The notes under the pieces were generated by a model. That model was not told the origin of the DNA. It made no database searches and saw only the letters and a program-made list of their open reading frames with translations. This document shows, one piece after another, positions 1 through 9,069 of a stretch of DNA of 33,062 nt (position 1 is its first letter; every line of letters begins with the position of its first letter). The stretch is from an uncultured Acidobacteriia bacterium (GTDB lineage: Bacteria > Acidobacteriota > Terriglobia > Bryobacterales > Bryobacteraceae): contig CAIRSA010000587.1 of NCBI GenBank assembly GCA_903881085.1, forward strand, positions 1-33,062. Direction: 5' to 3'. The translations under genes and the position numbers were made by a program.

Positions 1-47
1 CAACGCTTGAGCGGGAGGGCATTCCAAATTATAAACCTCGAATTTGA

Positions 48-85
48 CGGAATCAAACAAAATCGTATCGTTTTGTTTGATTCCG
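48..85. repeat. Perfect 15-bp inverted repeat, AT-rich
   Basis: The arms are cggaatcaaacaaaa (48-62) and its exact reverse complement (71-85), around an 8-base loop (63-70). The stem base is C/G-rich and the top is A/T-rich. The right arm is not followed by a T-run on either strand, so it is not a typical intrinsic terminator. It could be a terminator of a gene outside the window, an operator or a dispersed palindrome. Confidence 0.65.
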
Positions 86-353
86 ATTCGGAGGCGTAAT
101 CATGCCCCTGCGTATAAAGGAAAATTTGGGACAAGCTCTAGATAGCAAATATCGAACCATGATCGTAAGTTCGGCAGTTTGCGTGGTTTACGCGAGGGTC
201 TCAGGTTAGTTCGGGTTCTAGCTAGGAGTATAGTCCTAAGGTTGCGGACTGGTACTGTGAATGCAACTTGCCATACTTCAAACATTCACCTGGCAAAGTT
301 TCTGCGCGCGATGGAAGACCTCTTCAACCAGGCTCAGACGACTGACCTCGAGG

Positions 354-427
354 AACCGCTTACTAACGAGCGCGGCTCGGTAGGCGTTGCCTGCTGCTAA
401 ACGAGCCGCGCACTTTAGTAAGCGGTT
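354..427. repeat. Two-tier inverted repeat (REP/MITE-like)
   Basis: The outer arms are aaccgcttact (354-364) and its exact complement agtaagcggtt (417-427). Nested inside are gcgcggctcg (370-379) and its exact complement cgagccgcgc (402-411). The two stems give a cruciform of about 74 bases in non-coding DNA. This layout is typical of bacterial interspersed palindromic elements. No second copy occurs in this window. Confidence 0.6.
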
Positions 428-711
428 TTGACTCATGCTATTTACCTTTGAGGTATGGATGTCTGAGGCCTGCCTGGGCTACGCCGCTCAGCCACGCATG
501 GTCGGCTTCCGCGCCTGCATCTCGCCAGAGAGCAAAGCGAGCCCCGCGGCGCAGTTCCCGCTCTGCGGTAAGCCCCAAATGCGACTGTGGGAAAACATCC
601 CGTCGGGCCCGATCCTGGAACGGCGGGATGTATGTAAACTCAACTTCTGTCCTGGGGTGTATACTGACAATTAAGTGCATTAGTCCCAATGGACAGAAGG
701 GGTTGTACAAT

Positions 712-3700
712 ATGAAATTATCTCGAATTTCCGCCATTGCATTGGTTGCCATGCTTGCGGGTTCAAATCTTAGCGCGCAGGTTGCCGGGCGCGTTACTGG
801 AATCGTGGTGGACGCCAGTGGCGCTGCCATCCCCGGCGCAGCGGTCAGTTTGCAGATGCCTGGCAGCGGTTCCAGCGTTTATTCCACCACCACAAATGCG
901 GCTGGTGATTACACCATTCTTACGGTCAATCCGGCCGTTTACGATCTGGTTGTCGATGCCAAAGGATTTTTGAAGACGGTCGTCGCCAATTTGAAAGTCG
1001 ATCCAGGCCGCTCGACAGACGTGCCTGCCGTGAAGGTGGACGTTGCTTCCGCCAAGCAAACGGTGGAAGTTTCCGAAGCCACCCAGAATGTGGAAACGTC
1101 GAATGCAGAGATTGCGGTGACGATTTCCCGCGCCCAGATTCAAGAACTGCCCGTGGTGAACCGCAGCCCTCTGGGATTCCTGCAAACGCAGGCCGGCATC
1201 AACAACGCGGCCGGTACAACTACAATAAACGGTCAGCGTTCCTCCTTTGTTAACGTCACGCTGGATGGCATTAATATCCAGGACAATTTTATCCGCACCA
1301 ACGACGTGGACTTCCTGCCCAACCTGCTGCTGCTCGACCAGGTGGCCGAAGTTACCGTGACCTCTTCCAACTCGAGTTCCGCTTCCTTTGGCGGATCTTC
1401 CCAGATTCAATTTGTTACTCCTTCCGGCACCAATCAATACCATGGCAGCCTGTACTGGTCGAACCGCAATCGCAACTTCGCCGCCAACACCTGGTTCAAC
1501 AATCAAAGCGGTGTGTCGCGGCCATTCCTGAATCAGAATCAGGCCGGCGGAACGCTAGGCGGACCAATCATTAAAAACAAACTCTTCTTCTATACGAACT
1601 ACGAACTGTTTCGTTTGGTGCAGCAGACTTCGCAGAATGCTACGATCCTGACCCCTGATGCTGCCACCGGCGTTTATACCTATCGCGATAGCGGCGGTGC
1701 CGTACAAAAGGTGAACATTCTGAAAGCGATGGGCATTACCGCCGATCCAGCGATGGCAAAAATCGCCTCGTTGCTTCCCAGCGGCGATAAGGCCAACAAC
1801 TTCAACGTGGGCGATTCCACTGGCGCACTCTTGCGCAACACCGCCGGGTACCAGTTTGTGAAGCGCAACAACCGCACCCGCGATAACTGGACCAGCAAGG
1901 GCGACTACAATATGTCGACCAAGAATTCGTTTACGGTCAGCTACATTTGGAACCGTGACATTCTGGATCGCCCCGATCTGGACACTACCTTCAACCCGAT
2001 TCCGTCCGTTACCAATAACGACCCGGTACAGTTTATGTCGAGCGCCTGGCGCTGGAATCCGAAGCCGAATGTCACCAATGAAGTCCGCTTCGGCTTCAAT
2101 TGGGCTCCCGCTGTTTTCCTCGCCGCGCAGGATATTCCGAATGCGTTTTTCACCGGGACATCCTTCACGAATCCCATCAATACATTTCGCACACAGGGGC
2201 GCAATACTGACAGCTGGCAGCTCTCCGATAACGCCAACTGGGTTCACGGCGCGCACACGGTGTCATTTGGATTTCAATCGCAGCGTACGCGCATTGAAAT
2301 TTACAACGACGCCGGCATCACGCCGACCTATGCTCTGGGCATCGGCACCGGCAACACGGGTCTGACTGCGGCTCAGTTGCCAGGAATCAGCGCCACCGAT
2401 TTGGCTGGAGCCAATGGTCTGCTGGCCACTCTGGGCGGCTATCTGAGCAGCTATTCACAGACCTTCAACGTCTCATCGCGCACCTCAGGCTATACCAATG
2501 GCTACACCAGTTTGCGTCACGAGAAGCTGGACAATTACGCGTTCTACGTTTCCGATTCGTGGAAGGTCAACCGGCGGTTGACAGCCACCGCCGGCGTTCG
2601 TTGGGATTACTATACGCCTGTGGACGAGCGCGATTCCCTTGCGCTGCTGCCGGTGCTGCAGGGCAACAACGCGATCGCTACATTGCTGAATCCTACCACT
2701 ACCTTGGACTTTGCCGGCTCCTCCGTTGGCCGCCCGTGGTATAAATCCGATAAAAATAATTTCGCGCCAGGCGTTGGCCTGGCTTGGGACCCGACAGGTT
2801 CCGGCAAGTGGGCAGTCCGCTCCGGCTACTCAATTTCATACGTAAATGACAGCCTGGTCACGGCAGCCAACAATAGTCAGGCGTCCAATTCCGGTTTGTC
2901 CTCAGCAGCCACAAAGGCTGGCCTAAGTGGACGCGCCGGCTCTAATCTTCCTGCGGTCGCCACGCCTGCCTACAAGGTGCCACGCACCTCGGTGGACAAC
3001 TACGCACTGAGCAGCAGCAATGCAATCGCCATGCCTGACCCGGGTCTGGTTACTCCTTATGTGCAGCAATGGAACCTCAGCGTACAACGTGCGATCAAAG
3101 GCGCCGTAATCGAAGTCCGCTATGTTGGCAACCATTCGACGAAGTCAATCCGTGGAATCGACTACAACCAGGTGCTGATCAACCAGTTGCTGCCCGATTT
3201 CCAAAAGGCGCAGAACAATGGCTTGCTGGCGCAGAAAGTCGGCGGAGCATTTGTTCCCTCGTATAATGCGAATATCGCCGGTAGCCAGCAGTTGCCTTTC
3301 TTTGCCACATTGGGAAGCGGTGGACTTCTGACGAACGCGACAGTGGTTAGCGACATCCAGACCGGCCAGGTTGGAGAACTTGCCAGCTTGTACCAGACCA
3401 ACGCTTTGAATGGCGCCGCCAACTTCTACAAAAATCCTAATGCTCTGGGTGCAAACCTGCTCAGCAACTTTAGCAATTCGACCTATAACGGATTGCAAAT
3501 TGACATTAACCGGCGTTTTGCTAACGGGTTCCAGTTGCAGGGCAATTACGTTTGGTCGAAAGTGCTGAGCGATGCGCAGGGCGATCAGCAGACCAACTTT
3601 GAGCCGTTCCTGGATATCAACAACACGAAGATCGAGCGTTCACGTGTGAACGGCTCCGATATTCGCCACGTCATCAAGCTCAACGGCTTTTATCAGCTGC

Positions 3701-4284
3701 CTTTCGGTGCCGGTAAGAAGTTCAACCCCAGCAATAAAATTGTGCAGCGCATTGTCGGCGGTTGGAATTTGGGCGCCATCATGACCGAACAGTCCGGTAC
3801 TCCGTTTGGGGTGCTCTCCGGCCGCGGTACGCTGAATCGCGCCGCGCGGTCAGGTAATGAGACCGCCAACACAAATATGACTGGCGACCAGCTGAATCAG
3901 TTGTTCGGCCTTCAGATGACTGGCAGCGGCCCGGTATTTGTTCAGCCGTCAGTGAAAGGAACAGACGGCCGTGCCGTTGCGGCCGACGGTGCAGCACCGT
4001 TTTCCGGGCAAGTCTTCTTCCAACCCGGAGCCGGAACCATCGGTCAGTTGCAACGCAATTACTTCTCGGGTCCGTGGGTCTTCGATATGGATGCGAAACT
4101 TTCCAAGGTCACCACGATTAAGGAAAAGCATACGCTCGAACTCCGCATGGACGCGACGAACATCTTCAATCACCCGACCTGGTTCATTGGCAATCAGACC
4201 ATCACCTCCACTACGTTCGGGAAGATCACCAGTAGCTTCTTTGCGCGCAGATTGGTGCAGTTTGGTATGACCTACCGGTTCTAG
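712..4284 (+). CDS. TonB-dependent receptor-like outer-membrane protein (Oar type), 1190 aa
   Basis: A predicted outer-membrane beta-barrel that probably imports large or complexed substrates such as glycans. Residues 1-22 are a signal peptide ending in SAQ. Residues of about 25-110 form a carboxypeptidase-regulatory-like beta-sandwich ('GIVVDASGAAIPGA'). A plug domain follows (about 125-230, with 'INGQRSSFVNVTLDGINIQD'), then a long barrel rich in Asn and aromatic residues. The C-terminus 'FGMTYRF' ends in Phe, the usual barrel-assembly signal. The frame is open from 448, but ATG 712 is chosen because it begins the signal peptide and follows agaagggg (695-702). This domain order is typical of the expanded Oar-like family in Acidobacteriota. 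The substrate cannot be read from the sequence. Confidence 0.9.
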   Translation: MKLSRISAIALVAMLAGSNLSAQVAGRVTGIVVDASGAAIPGAAVSLQMPGSGSSVYSTTTNAAGDYTILTVNPAVYDLVVDAKGFLKTVVANLKVDPGRSTDVPAVKVDVASAKQTVEVSEATQNVETSNAEIAVTISRAQIQELPVVNRSPLGFLQTQAGINNAAGTTTINGQRSSFVNVTLDGINIQDNFIRTNDVDFLPNLLLLDQVAEVTVTSSNSSSASFGGSSQIQFVTPSGTNQYHGSLYWSNRNRNFAANTWFNNQSGVSRPFLNQNQAGGTLGGPIIKNKLFFYTNYELFRLVQQTSQNATILTPDAATGVYTYRDSGGAVQKVNILKAMGITADPAMAKIASLLPSGDKANNFNVGDSTGALLRNTAGYQFVKRNNRTRDNWTSKGDYNMSTKNSFTVSYIWNRDILDRPDLDTTFNPIPSVTNNDPVQFMSSAWRWNPKPNVTNEVRFGFNWAPAVFLAAQDIPNAFFTGTSFTNPINTFRTQGRNTDSWQLSDNANWVHGAHTVSFGFQSQRTRIEIYNDAGITPTYALGIGTGNTGLTAAQLPGISATDLAGANGLLATLGGYLSSYSQTFNVSSRTSGYTNGYTSLRHEKLDNYAFYVSDSWKVNRRLTATAGVRWDYYTPVDERDSLALLPVLQGNNAIATLLNPTTTLDFAGSSVGRPWYKSDKNNFAPGVGLAWDPTGSGKWAVRSGYSISYVNDSLVTAANNSQASNSGLSSAATKAGLSGRAGSNLPAVATPAYKVPRTSVDNYALSSSNAIAMPDPGLVTPYVQQWNLSVQRAIKGAVIEVRYVGNHSTKSIRGIDYNQVLINQLLPDFQKAQNNGLLAQKVGGAFVPSYNANIAGSQQLPFFATLGSGGLLTNATVVSDIQTGQVGELASLYQTNALNGAANFYKNPNALGANLLSNFSNSTYNGLQIDINRRFANGFQLQGNYVWSKVLSDAQGDQQTNFEPFLDINNTKIERSRVNGSDIRHVIKLNGFYQLPFGAGKKFNPSNKIVQRIVGGWNLGAIMTEQSGTPFGVLSGRGTLNRAARSGNETANTNMTGDQLNQLFGLQMTGSGPVFVQPSVKGTDGRAVAADGAAPFSGQVFFQPGAGTIGQLQRNYFSGPWVFDMDAKLSKVTTIKEKHTLELRMDATNIFNHPTWFIGNQTITSTTFGKITSSFFARRLVQFGMTYRF

Positions 4285-4304
4285 CTTCGTGCCGTTTGGG
4301 AACT

Positions 4305-4334
4305 GCAAAGGCCAGGCAAATCGCTTGGCCTTTG
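4305..4334 (+). terminator. Probable intrinsic terminator of the first receptor gene
   Basis: A 9-bp stem (caaaggcca at 4306-4314 and tggcctttg at 4326-4334) lies 21 bases after the stop codon. A broken T-rich run (tacgttttcg) follows, so termination may be inefficient. Confidence 0.55.
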
Positions 4335-4671
4335 TACGTTTTCGTCTCCCGCCTATTGTTAACTCTTTCACGTCCCTCTTTGCAAAACTGTTTCATTTGG
4401 ACTACACTGTGTTCAACGTCGTTAGAATTGACAGGGTTGTCGTTCCTAAAAAATAAATCCGGTGGCGTCACCCGCCATCTAATATTGTTCTGTCTCTAAT
4501 CAGGTAGCCTGCTTATCTCGCTGCCATGATTGCCGCGTGTTTTTTTTCAGGCCATCCGCGTGGATGCCTGTACCGCAGTTTTTACTGCATCACGTATGCC
4601 CGTCAGACAACTAGCGGGCATTTCAGCCTGGTGACCCCGCAACCGCGTGGGACTGCCTTGGGAGATTATCA
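4335..4671 (+). promoter_or_regulatory. Intergenic leader with four successive hairpins before the second receptor gene
   Basis: No gene lies in this stretch. From a T8 run (4540-4547) onward four potential hairpins follow in series: 4549-4569 (stem catcc/ggatg extended across a bulge), 4575-4588 (gcagt/actgc), 4596-4621 (atgcccg/cgggcat) and 4635-4651 (ccc-cgc/gcg-t-ggg with loop aacc). The last sits just before the ribosome-binding site GGGAG (4660-4664). A run of this kind suggests a structured 5' untranslated region, perhaps a cis-regulatory RNA. It does not match any riboswitch core that I know. Confidence 0.4.
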
Positions 4672-7600
4672 ATGATGGCTTGTCGTATCCTCATTACCTT
4701 TTTGCTCTTATTATCCGCAGTTACGGCCCAAACCAGTAACGCCCGCCTGGATGGATCGGTGGTGGACGAATCTGGAGCCGTCATCCCTGGCGCAACGGTT
4801 GAAGTGACCGATCAAAAAACCAAGGCGAAATTATCCGTTACTACCAATGCCGATGGCAATTATGTTTTTGCCTCTCTGCAGCCCAGCATCTATGATGTGA
4901 CGGTCACGGCCAAAGGCTTCCGAACGGCCGTGGTCGGCAATTTGACATTGAACGCCGCGGTATTGCAGACTCAGAAAATCAAGTTGGAAGTGGGCCAGGT
5001 TTCAGAGCGCGTGGTGGTCGAAGCCACTGCTGCCGGCGTCCAGACCGAGGAAGCGCAGATCGGCCGCACCATCACCTTGAGCGACATTGACACACTGCCT
5101 TCATTAGGCAGGAGCCCCATCGGCTTGGCCGCATTCATGGCTGGCGTGCAGCTTTCGAATCCCGGCGACACCACCTTCTCAAACGTCAACGGCCAACGCC
5201 AAGGCGCGAACAACGCCACGCTCGATGGAATCGACGTGAATGACGCGGTCGCCCCCCGTCTCGGCCTCTCTTTGACGGCGAACAATACGGATTCCATCGG
5301 CGAAGTGCATATCATTACGAATGGCGGCAAGGCCGAGTATGGCCGCAACGCCGGTGGACAAGTGGAATTGATCACTCGCTCCGGCGGCAATCAGATTCAC
5401 GGTAACGCCTTCGATTACTTGCGCAACACGGCATTGAATGCCAACAGCTTCTTTAACAATGCATCGGGTGTGCCGGTTGCCAAGTACATTCAGAATTTAT
5501 TCGGCGCGTCGGGCAGCGGCCCGGTAAAGCGGAACAAGACGTTCTTCTTCTTCAATTATCAAGGCAGCCAGATTGCGCAGGAAGTGACGCGCAACCGCAC
5601 CGTGTATTCCGATCTGGCTCGCAGAGGCATCTTCCAGTGGAAATTGGGTACGGGTCCTGTGCAGCAGTTCGACATCGCAGCCAACGATCCGCGTAAAAAG
5701 GGTGTTGATCCGGCAATGGCGGCAATCTTCAAGGTAACCCCACTGCCCAATAACACCGATCTTGGCGATGGCTTCAATACAGCCGGCTTCCGCTTCAACA
5801 ATCCAGCTGGCAGCCACAGCAACCAGTACACCGGCAAAGCCGACCACAACCTGACCAGCAATCACCACTTGTTCTTCCGCTATAGCTGGTTCCGCACTTA
5901 CTCGATCGATGCGCTGAACAATCGCGATGCCACGTTCCCGGGCTTTGTGCAAGGCTATCAGGGGGGCACGCGTAATGGCTTCTCGGTCGGATCTGATTGG
6001 GCCATCACACCCTCGTTCTTTAATGAAGTTCGCATCGGCACCGAATCCGCTAACGTTGAGTTCGGCCGACCGGCACGATTGCAGGGCCCAACAATCATCA
6101 CCAATCTCATTACCGATCCCTACGATCCGAACTTCGGCCAGGGCCGTAACTCGCCGGTCCTGGGAATTACCGACAACATGACCAAGATCATGGGCAAACA
6201 TAACTTTAAGGGTGGCGTCAATCTGCGCTTCACGGATCAACAGGGTTACAACCTGGCAGGCAGCGGTGGTGGCATTTATCCCAATGTTACTACCAGCACT
6301 ACTTTAGGAAATTCAGTTCCGTTAACCATTGGCCCGAGCGGGGCAGCAATCTCCGCTGCCAACCGCACGACGTTTGAATCCATGTACAACGATGTGTTGG
6401 GGCGCATGAATCAGGTTGTTCAGTCGTACTTCAGCGATCTGACCAAGTTTCAGGCAGCAGGCACACCTCGCGTCCGCGAGTTCAAGATCAAAGAAGTCGG
6501 TTTCTTCTTTCAGGATGATTGGAAGATCCGACGCAACCTGACCTTGAATCTTGGCATGCGATACGAACTATCCGGTCGCCCGAGCGAAGTGAACGGCCTG
6601 ACCGGAGCCATCGATCAAGTGGCCACCATGAGCACCTTGAACACGGCCAGCAATCTGTCAGTCGTAAAAGGCAAGGATTGGTATAACCAGGACTACAACA
6701 ACTTTGCTCCGCGCTTCGGTTTCGCTTACGACTTGAAGGGCGATGGCAAGACCGCCATCCGAGGTGGCGTAGGTTTGTTCTATGATCGCCTCATCGGCGC
6801 AACCATCAGTTCCGTTGACGGCGCAACGCCGGGCTTCGCACAGGATGTGTTTGTGTATCCGAACCAGGCTGCTAACTCCGATTTCCGCGCCAGCGATGGC
6901 ATTCCCACCACGCCTGCTCCGGCCGCTCCGGTGTTGACTCTGCCCAATACGCGCTCCACCAGCATCTCTGTGTTCAACAACAACCTGCGTACGCCTTATG
7001 TGACGCAGATGAACTTGAATATTCAACGCGAATTCTTCCGCTCGTATGTGTTGGAAGTTGGCTATGTCGGTAATCGCGGCATCAAGCTGTTCCTGGCACA
7101 AAATTTGAATCAGCAGAAGGTCAACGGAGAATTCCTGAACTCGTTCAAGGAACTGCAGGCATTCCAGACCAACGCCAATGCGCCGATTTCCGCCAACAAC
7201 ACGCTGGTAAAGATCTTCGGCACTCCGGCCTCGGCCATCAGCACTTTGGGTGCTACTAACTTCCAGCAGGGACTGGTTGGCACTGTCGCAACCAACCTGG
7301 ACCGTACCAATTACACGCGCTATGCCGCAGCAGGAGTCTCTGACTTCTACCTGCGCAACTATCCGCAGTACATCAGCGTACTGCAGGGCAACAATTCAGG
7401 CCGCTCCTACTACAACTCACTGCAGGTGAGCTTGCGCAAGACCAAGGGAGCGGTGAAGGTGTTTGCCAATTACACCTGGGCCAAGAGCATCGACAACAGC
7501 TCCGTGGAAGGCAACGGCTTCGCCAGCCCGTTCGATAGCTACAACCTGATTCTGAGCCGTGGACGCAGCGATTTCGATCGCCCGCACTCCTTCAACGGTT

Positions 7601-8139
7601 CATTCAGCTACACGCTGCCGGTGGGTAAGGGCAAGCGCTTTGCCGGTTCCATTCCGAACTGGGCTGAGACCTTTATTGGCGGTTGGGATCTCGGCTCGTT
7701 GGTTATCTGGCAGAGTGGCGGACCTTTCACTATCACGTCAGGCCGTGCAACCACTAATGGCTTGAACAACAGCTACTCTAACTACTCCGGCGATCGCAAT
7801 CTGGGCGAAGTCACACGCCAGGGTAACGGTGTGTGGTTCTATCAGCAGGATACGACGGTTGCGCAGTTCAGCTTCCCGACTGCTGGCGATTCCGGCAACA
7901 CTGGCCGCAACTCGTTCCGTGGACCGCGCTACTTCGACACGGACCTCTCTCTCGTCAAGAAGTTCAAGATCTGGGAGAACCATGCTGTCACCTTCCGTGT
8001 GGAAGGCTACAATTTGTTCAACAACGCGAACTTCGCCAACCCTGGAGTCACGCTGACCACGCCGGCAACTTTCGGCAAGATCAGCGCCATTGTCGGCAAT
8101 CCGCGCATTTTCCAGATGGCCATGCGTTACGATTTCTAA
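4672..8139 (+). CDS. TonB-dependent receptor-like outer-membrane protein (Oar type), 1155 aa
   Basis: The second member of the same family as its upstream neighbour, probably another outer-membrane importer. It has a signal peptide (1-19, ending TAQ). A carboxypeptidase-regulatory-like domain follows at about 24-110 ('GSVVDESGAVIPGA'), then a plug with 'VNGQRQGANNATLDGIDV' and 'YGRNAGGQVELITRSG', then a long barrel ending 'FQMAMRYDF'. Two ATGs are adjacent (4672 and 4675); GGGAG at 4660-4664 fits either. The protein is clearly divergent in sequence from its neighbour, so an old duplication or independent recruitment is more likely than a recent copy. It has its own long leader and its own terminators, which suggests it is not co-transcribed with the first gene. 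Confidence 0.9.
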   Translation: MMACRILITFLLLLSAVTAQTSNARLDGSVVDESGAVIPGATVEVTDQKTKAKLSVTTNADGNYVFASLQPSIYDVTVTAKGFRTAVVGNLTLNAAVLQTQKIKLEVGQVSERVVVEATAAGVQTEEAQIGRTITLSDIDTLPSLGRSPIGLAAFMAGVQLSNPGDTTFSNVNGQRQGANNATLDGIDVNDAVAPRLGLSLTANNTDSIGEVHIITNGGKAEYGRNAGGQVELITRSGGNQIHGNAFDYLRNTALNANSFFNNASGVPVAKYIQNLFGASGSGPVKRNKTFFFFNYQGSQIAQEVTRNRTVYSDLARRGIFQWKLGTGPVQQFDIAANDPRKKGVDPAMAAIFKVTPLPNNTDLGDGFNTAGFRFNNPAGSHSNQYTGKADHNLTSNHHLFFRYSWFRTYSIDALNNRDATFPGFVQGYQGGTRNGFSVGSDWAITPSFFNEVRIGTESANVEFGRPARLQGPTIITNLITDPYDPNFGQGRNSPVLGITDNMTKIMGKHNFKGGVNLRFTDQQGYNLAGSGGGIYPNVTTSTTLGNSVPLTIGPSGAAISAANRTTFESMYNDVLGRMNQVVQSYFSDLTKFQAAGTPRVREFKIKEVGFFFQDDWKIRRNLTLNLGMRYELSGRPSEVNGLTGAIDQVATMSTLNTASNLSVVKGKDWYNQDYNNFAPRFGFAYDLKGDGKTAIRGGVGLFYDRLIGATISSVDGATPGFAQDVFVYPNQAANSDFRASDGIPTTPAPAAPVLTLPNTRSTSISVFNNNLRTPYVTQMNLNIQREFFRSYVLEVGYVGNRGIKLFLAQNLNQQKVNGEFLNSFKELQAFQTNANAPISANNTLVKIFGTPASAISTLGATNFQQGLVGTVATNLDRTNYTRYAAAGVSDFYLRNYPQYISVLQGNNSGRSYYNSLQVSLRKTKGAVKVFANYTWAKSIDNSSVEGNGFASPFDSYNLILSRGRSDFDRPHSFNGSFSYTLPVGKGKRFAGSIPNWAETFIGGWDLGSLVIWQSGGPFTITSGRATTNGLNNSYSNYSGDRNLGEVTRQGNGVWFYQQDTTVAQFSFPTAGDSGNTGRNSFRGPRYFDTDLSLVKKFKIWENHAVTFRVEGYNLFNNANFANPGVTLTTPATFGKISAIVGNPRIFQMAMRYDF

Positions 8140-8148
8140 TTGTAGAAG

Positions 8149-8169
8149 GGACAGGCGGATCGCCTGTCC
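8149..8169 (+). terminator. Hairpin just downstream of the second receptor gene
   Basis: A perfect 9-bp stem (ggacaggcg / cgcctgtcc) with a 3-base loop lies 9 bases after the stop codon. It is followed by agatcctcttt, a weak T-rich tail. It is probably the first of two terminators in series. Confidence 0.5.
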
Positions 8170-8187
8170 AGATCCTCTTTCCCGGAT

Positions 8188-9054
8188 TCATCCCCCGAGG
8201 GCGTCTTGAAGCGCTTGCTTCATGACGCCCTCGGGGGCTTTTAAACCCGTCCAAATCTCAAATCCGATCACCCCCTGATAGACCAGCATCGATAACCCAT
8301 CCAATGTAGGCAGATCCAAATCGCGCGCGGCTTTTAGCAGCCGTGTTTCGGCGGGGTTGAACACAGCATCGGCCACCAGTGTGTCTTTGCGCACGTCCGA
8401 AAGATCCACATCGGGCATCGCGTCCACGTTGGGATACAGGCCGATCGACGTCGCGTTGACGAACAGATCCGCATCAGCGGGCACTTTGTAAGTTCCCACC
8501 CACTGCTCGAAACGCAGCGGACCGTTGGTCGACTTGCGCAGATCTGCCACCATGGTTTCGCCGCGCTCCACGGAGCGGTTCACCACCACCAGATCGGACA
8601 CCCCAGCCAGTACCAGTTCCGTGGCAATTGCCCGCGCTGCGCCGCCTGCGCCCAGCAGCACGACGCGCTTGCCCATCGGGTCAATCTTCGCGTCCTGCCG
8701 CACGCCGCGCAGGAAGCCCTGGCCATCCGTATTCTCGCCGATAAGCTTATCGCCGTCGCGGCGCACCGTATTCACCGCGCCAATCAGCTTGGCCGATTCG
8801 CCCACGCCATCCAGATGCGCGATCACCGCCACCTTGTGCGGGATCGTCAGATTGATGCCGCGCATGCCGAACGCGCGCACGCCGCGGATCGCTTCGGCCA
8901 GTTGCGCCGGGCCCACTTCAATCGTCAAATAGCGCCAGTTCAGGCCGCATGCGGCGAACGCCGCCTCCTGCATTACGCCGGTTGGATTCTCAGAAACGGG
9001 CTGCCCAAGCACCCCCACCAGTTCCGCTTTATAATCAGTTGCCATCGAATGCAT
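8188..9054 (-). CDS. aroE: Shikimate dehydrogenase family protein (AroE-like), 288 aa
   Basis: Shikimate dehydrogenase reduces 3-dehydroshikimate with NADPH in aromatic amino-acid synthesis. Family hallmarks are present: catalytic Lys74 in 'NLTIPHK', catalytic Asp110 in 'NTDGQG', the dinucleotide-binding loop 'GAGGAARA' (135-142), 'NRS' (159-161), 'NATSIG' (200-205), and the C-terminal 'LDGLSMLVYQG'. The N-terminal shikimate loop is unusual. Where most AroE proteins have S-x-S-P, this has 'SENPTG' (21-26), so the two serines become Asn23 and Thr25. It may therefore be a housekeeping AroE of a divergent clade or a paralogue with another substrate. The start may be ATG 9054 or ATG 9045 (MATDYK); neither has a clear ribosome-binding site. 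The gene is divergent from the M16 peptidase, with 15 bases or so between the starts. Confidence 0.85.
   Translation of the reverse strand: MHSMATDYKAELVGVLGQPVSENPTGVMQEAAFAACGLNWRYLTIEVGPAQLAEAIRGVRAFGMRGINLTIPHKVAVIAHLDGVGESAKLIGAVNTVRRDGDKLIGENTDGQGFLRGVRQDAKIDPMGKRVVLLGAGGAARAIATELVLAGVSDLVVVNRSVERGETMVADLRKSTNGPLRFEQWVGTYKVPADADLFVNATSIGLYPNVDAMPDVDLSDVRKDTLVADAVFNPAETRLLKAARDLDLPTLDGLSMLVYQGVIGFEIWTGLKAPEGVMKQALQDALGG
8192..8241 (+). terminator. Long terminator hairpin lying inside the 3' coding end of the opposing aroE-like gene
   Basis: A perfect 14-bp stem (cccccgagggcgtc at 8192-8205 and gacgccctcggggg at 8224-8237) encloses a loop that can itself pair (tgaag/cttca). On the plus strand it is followed by cttttaaa, which fits an intrinsic terminator for the receptor gene. 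On the minus strand the same bases encode the last residues of the AroE-like protein (APEGVMKQALQDALGG). Confidence 0.65.
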
Positions 9055-9069
9055 CTTACAATAAAAGAG

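Larger units (their letters stand above)
1..711. other. Intergenic region without a convincing gene
   Basis: About 700 bases precede the first real coding region. The open frames here (for example 179-400 and 435-674 on +, 438-830 on -) are short and overlap one another. Their translations are rich in Arg, Ser and Pro and show no recognisable motif, so I do not call them. The stretch does hold two strong inverted repeats, annotated separately, and presumably the promoter of the first receptor gene. A TATACT hexamer at 660-665 is a possible -10 box, but I see no good -35 box at the right distance. Confidence 0.6.

Noticed and set aside
448..711. N-terminal extension of the first receptor gene
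   Set aside because: The 88 extra residues are Arg/Ser-rich with no domain, and a proper signal peptide with a ribosome-binding site begins at 712.
4590..4665. Cobalamin-type riboswitch before the second receptor gene
   Set aside because: The stretch with ccccgcaacc is only faintly similar; the conserved core boxes of that class are not found.
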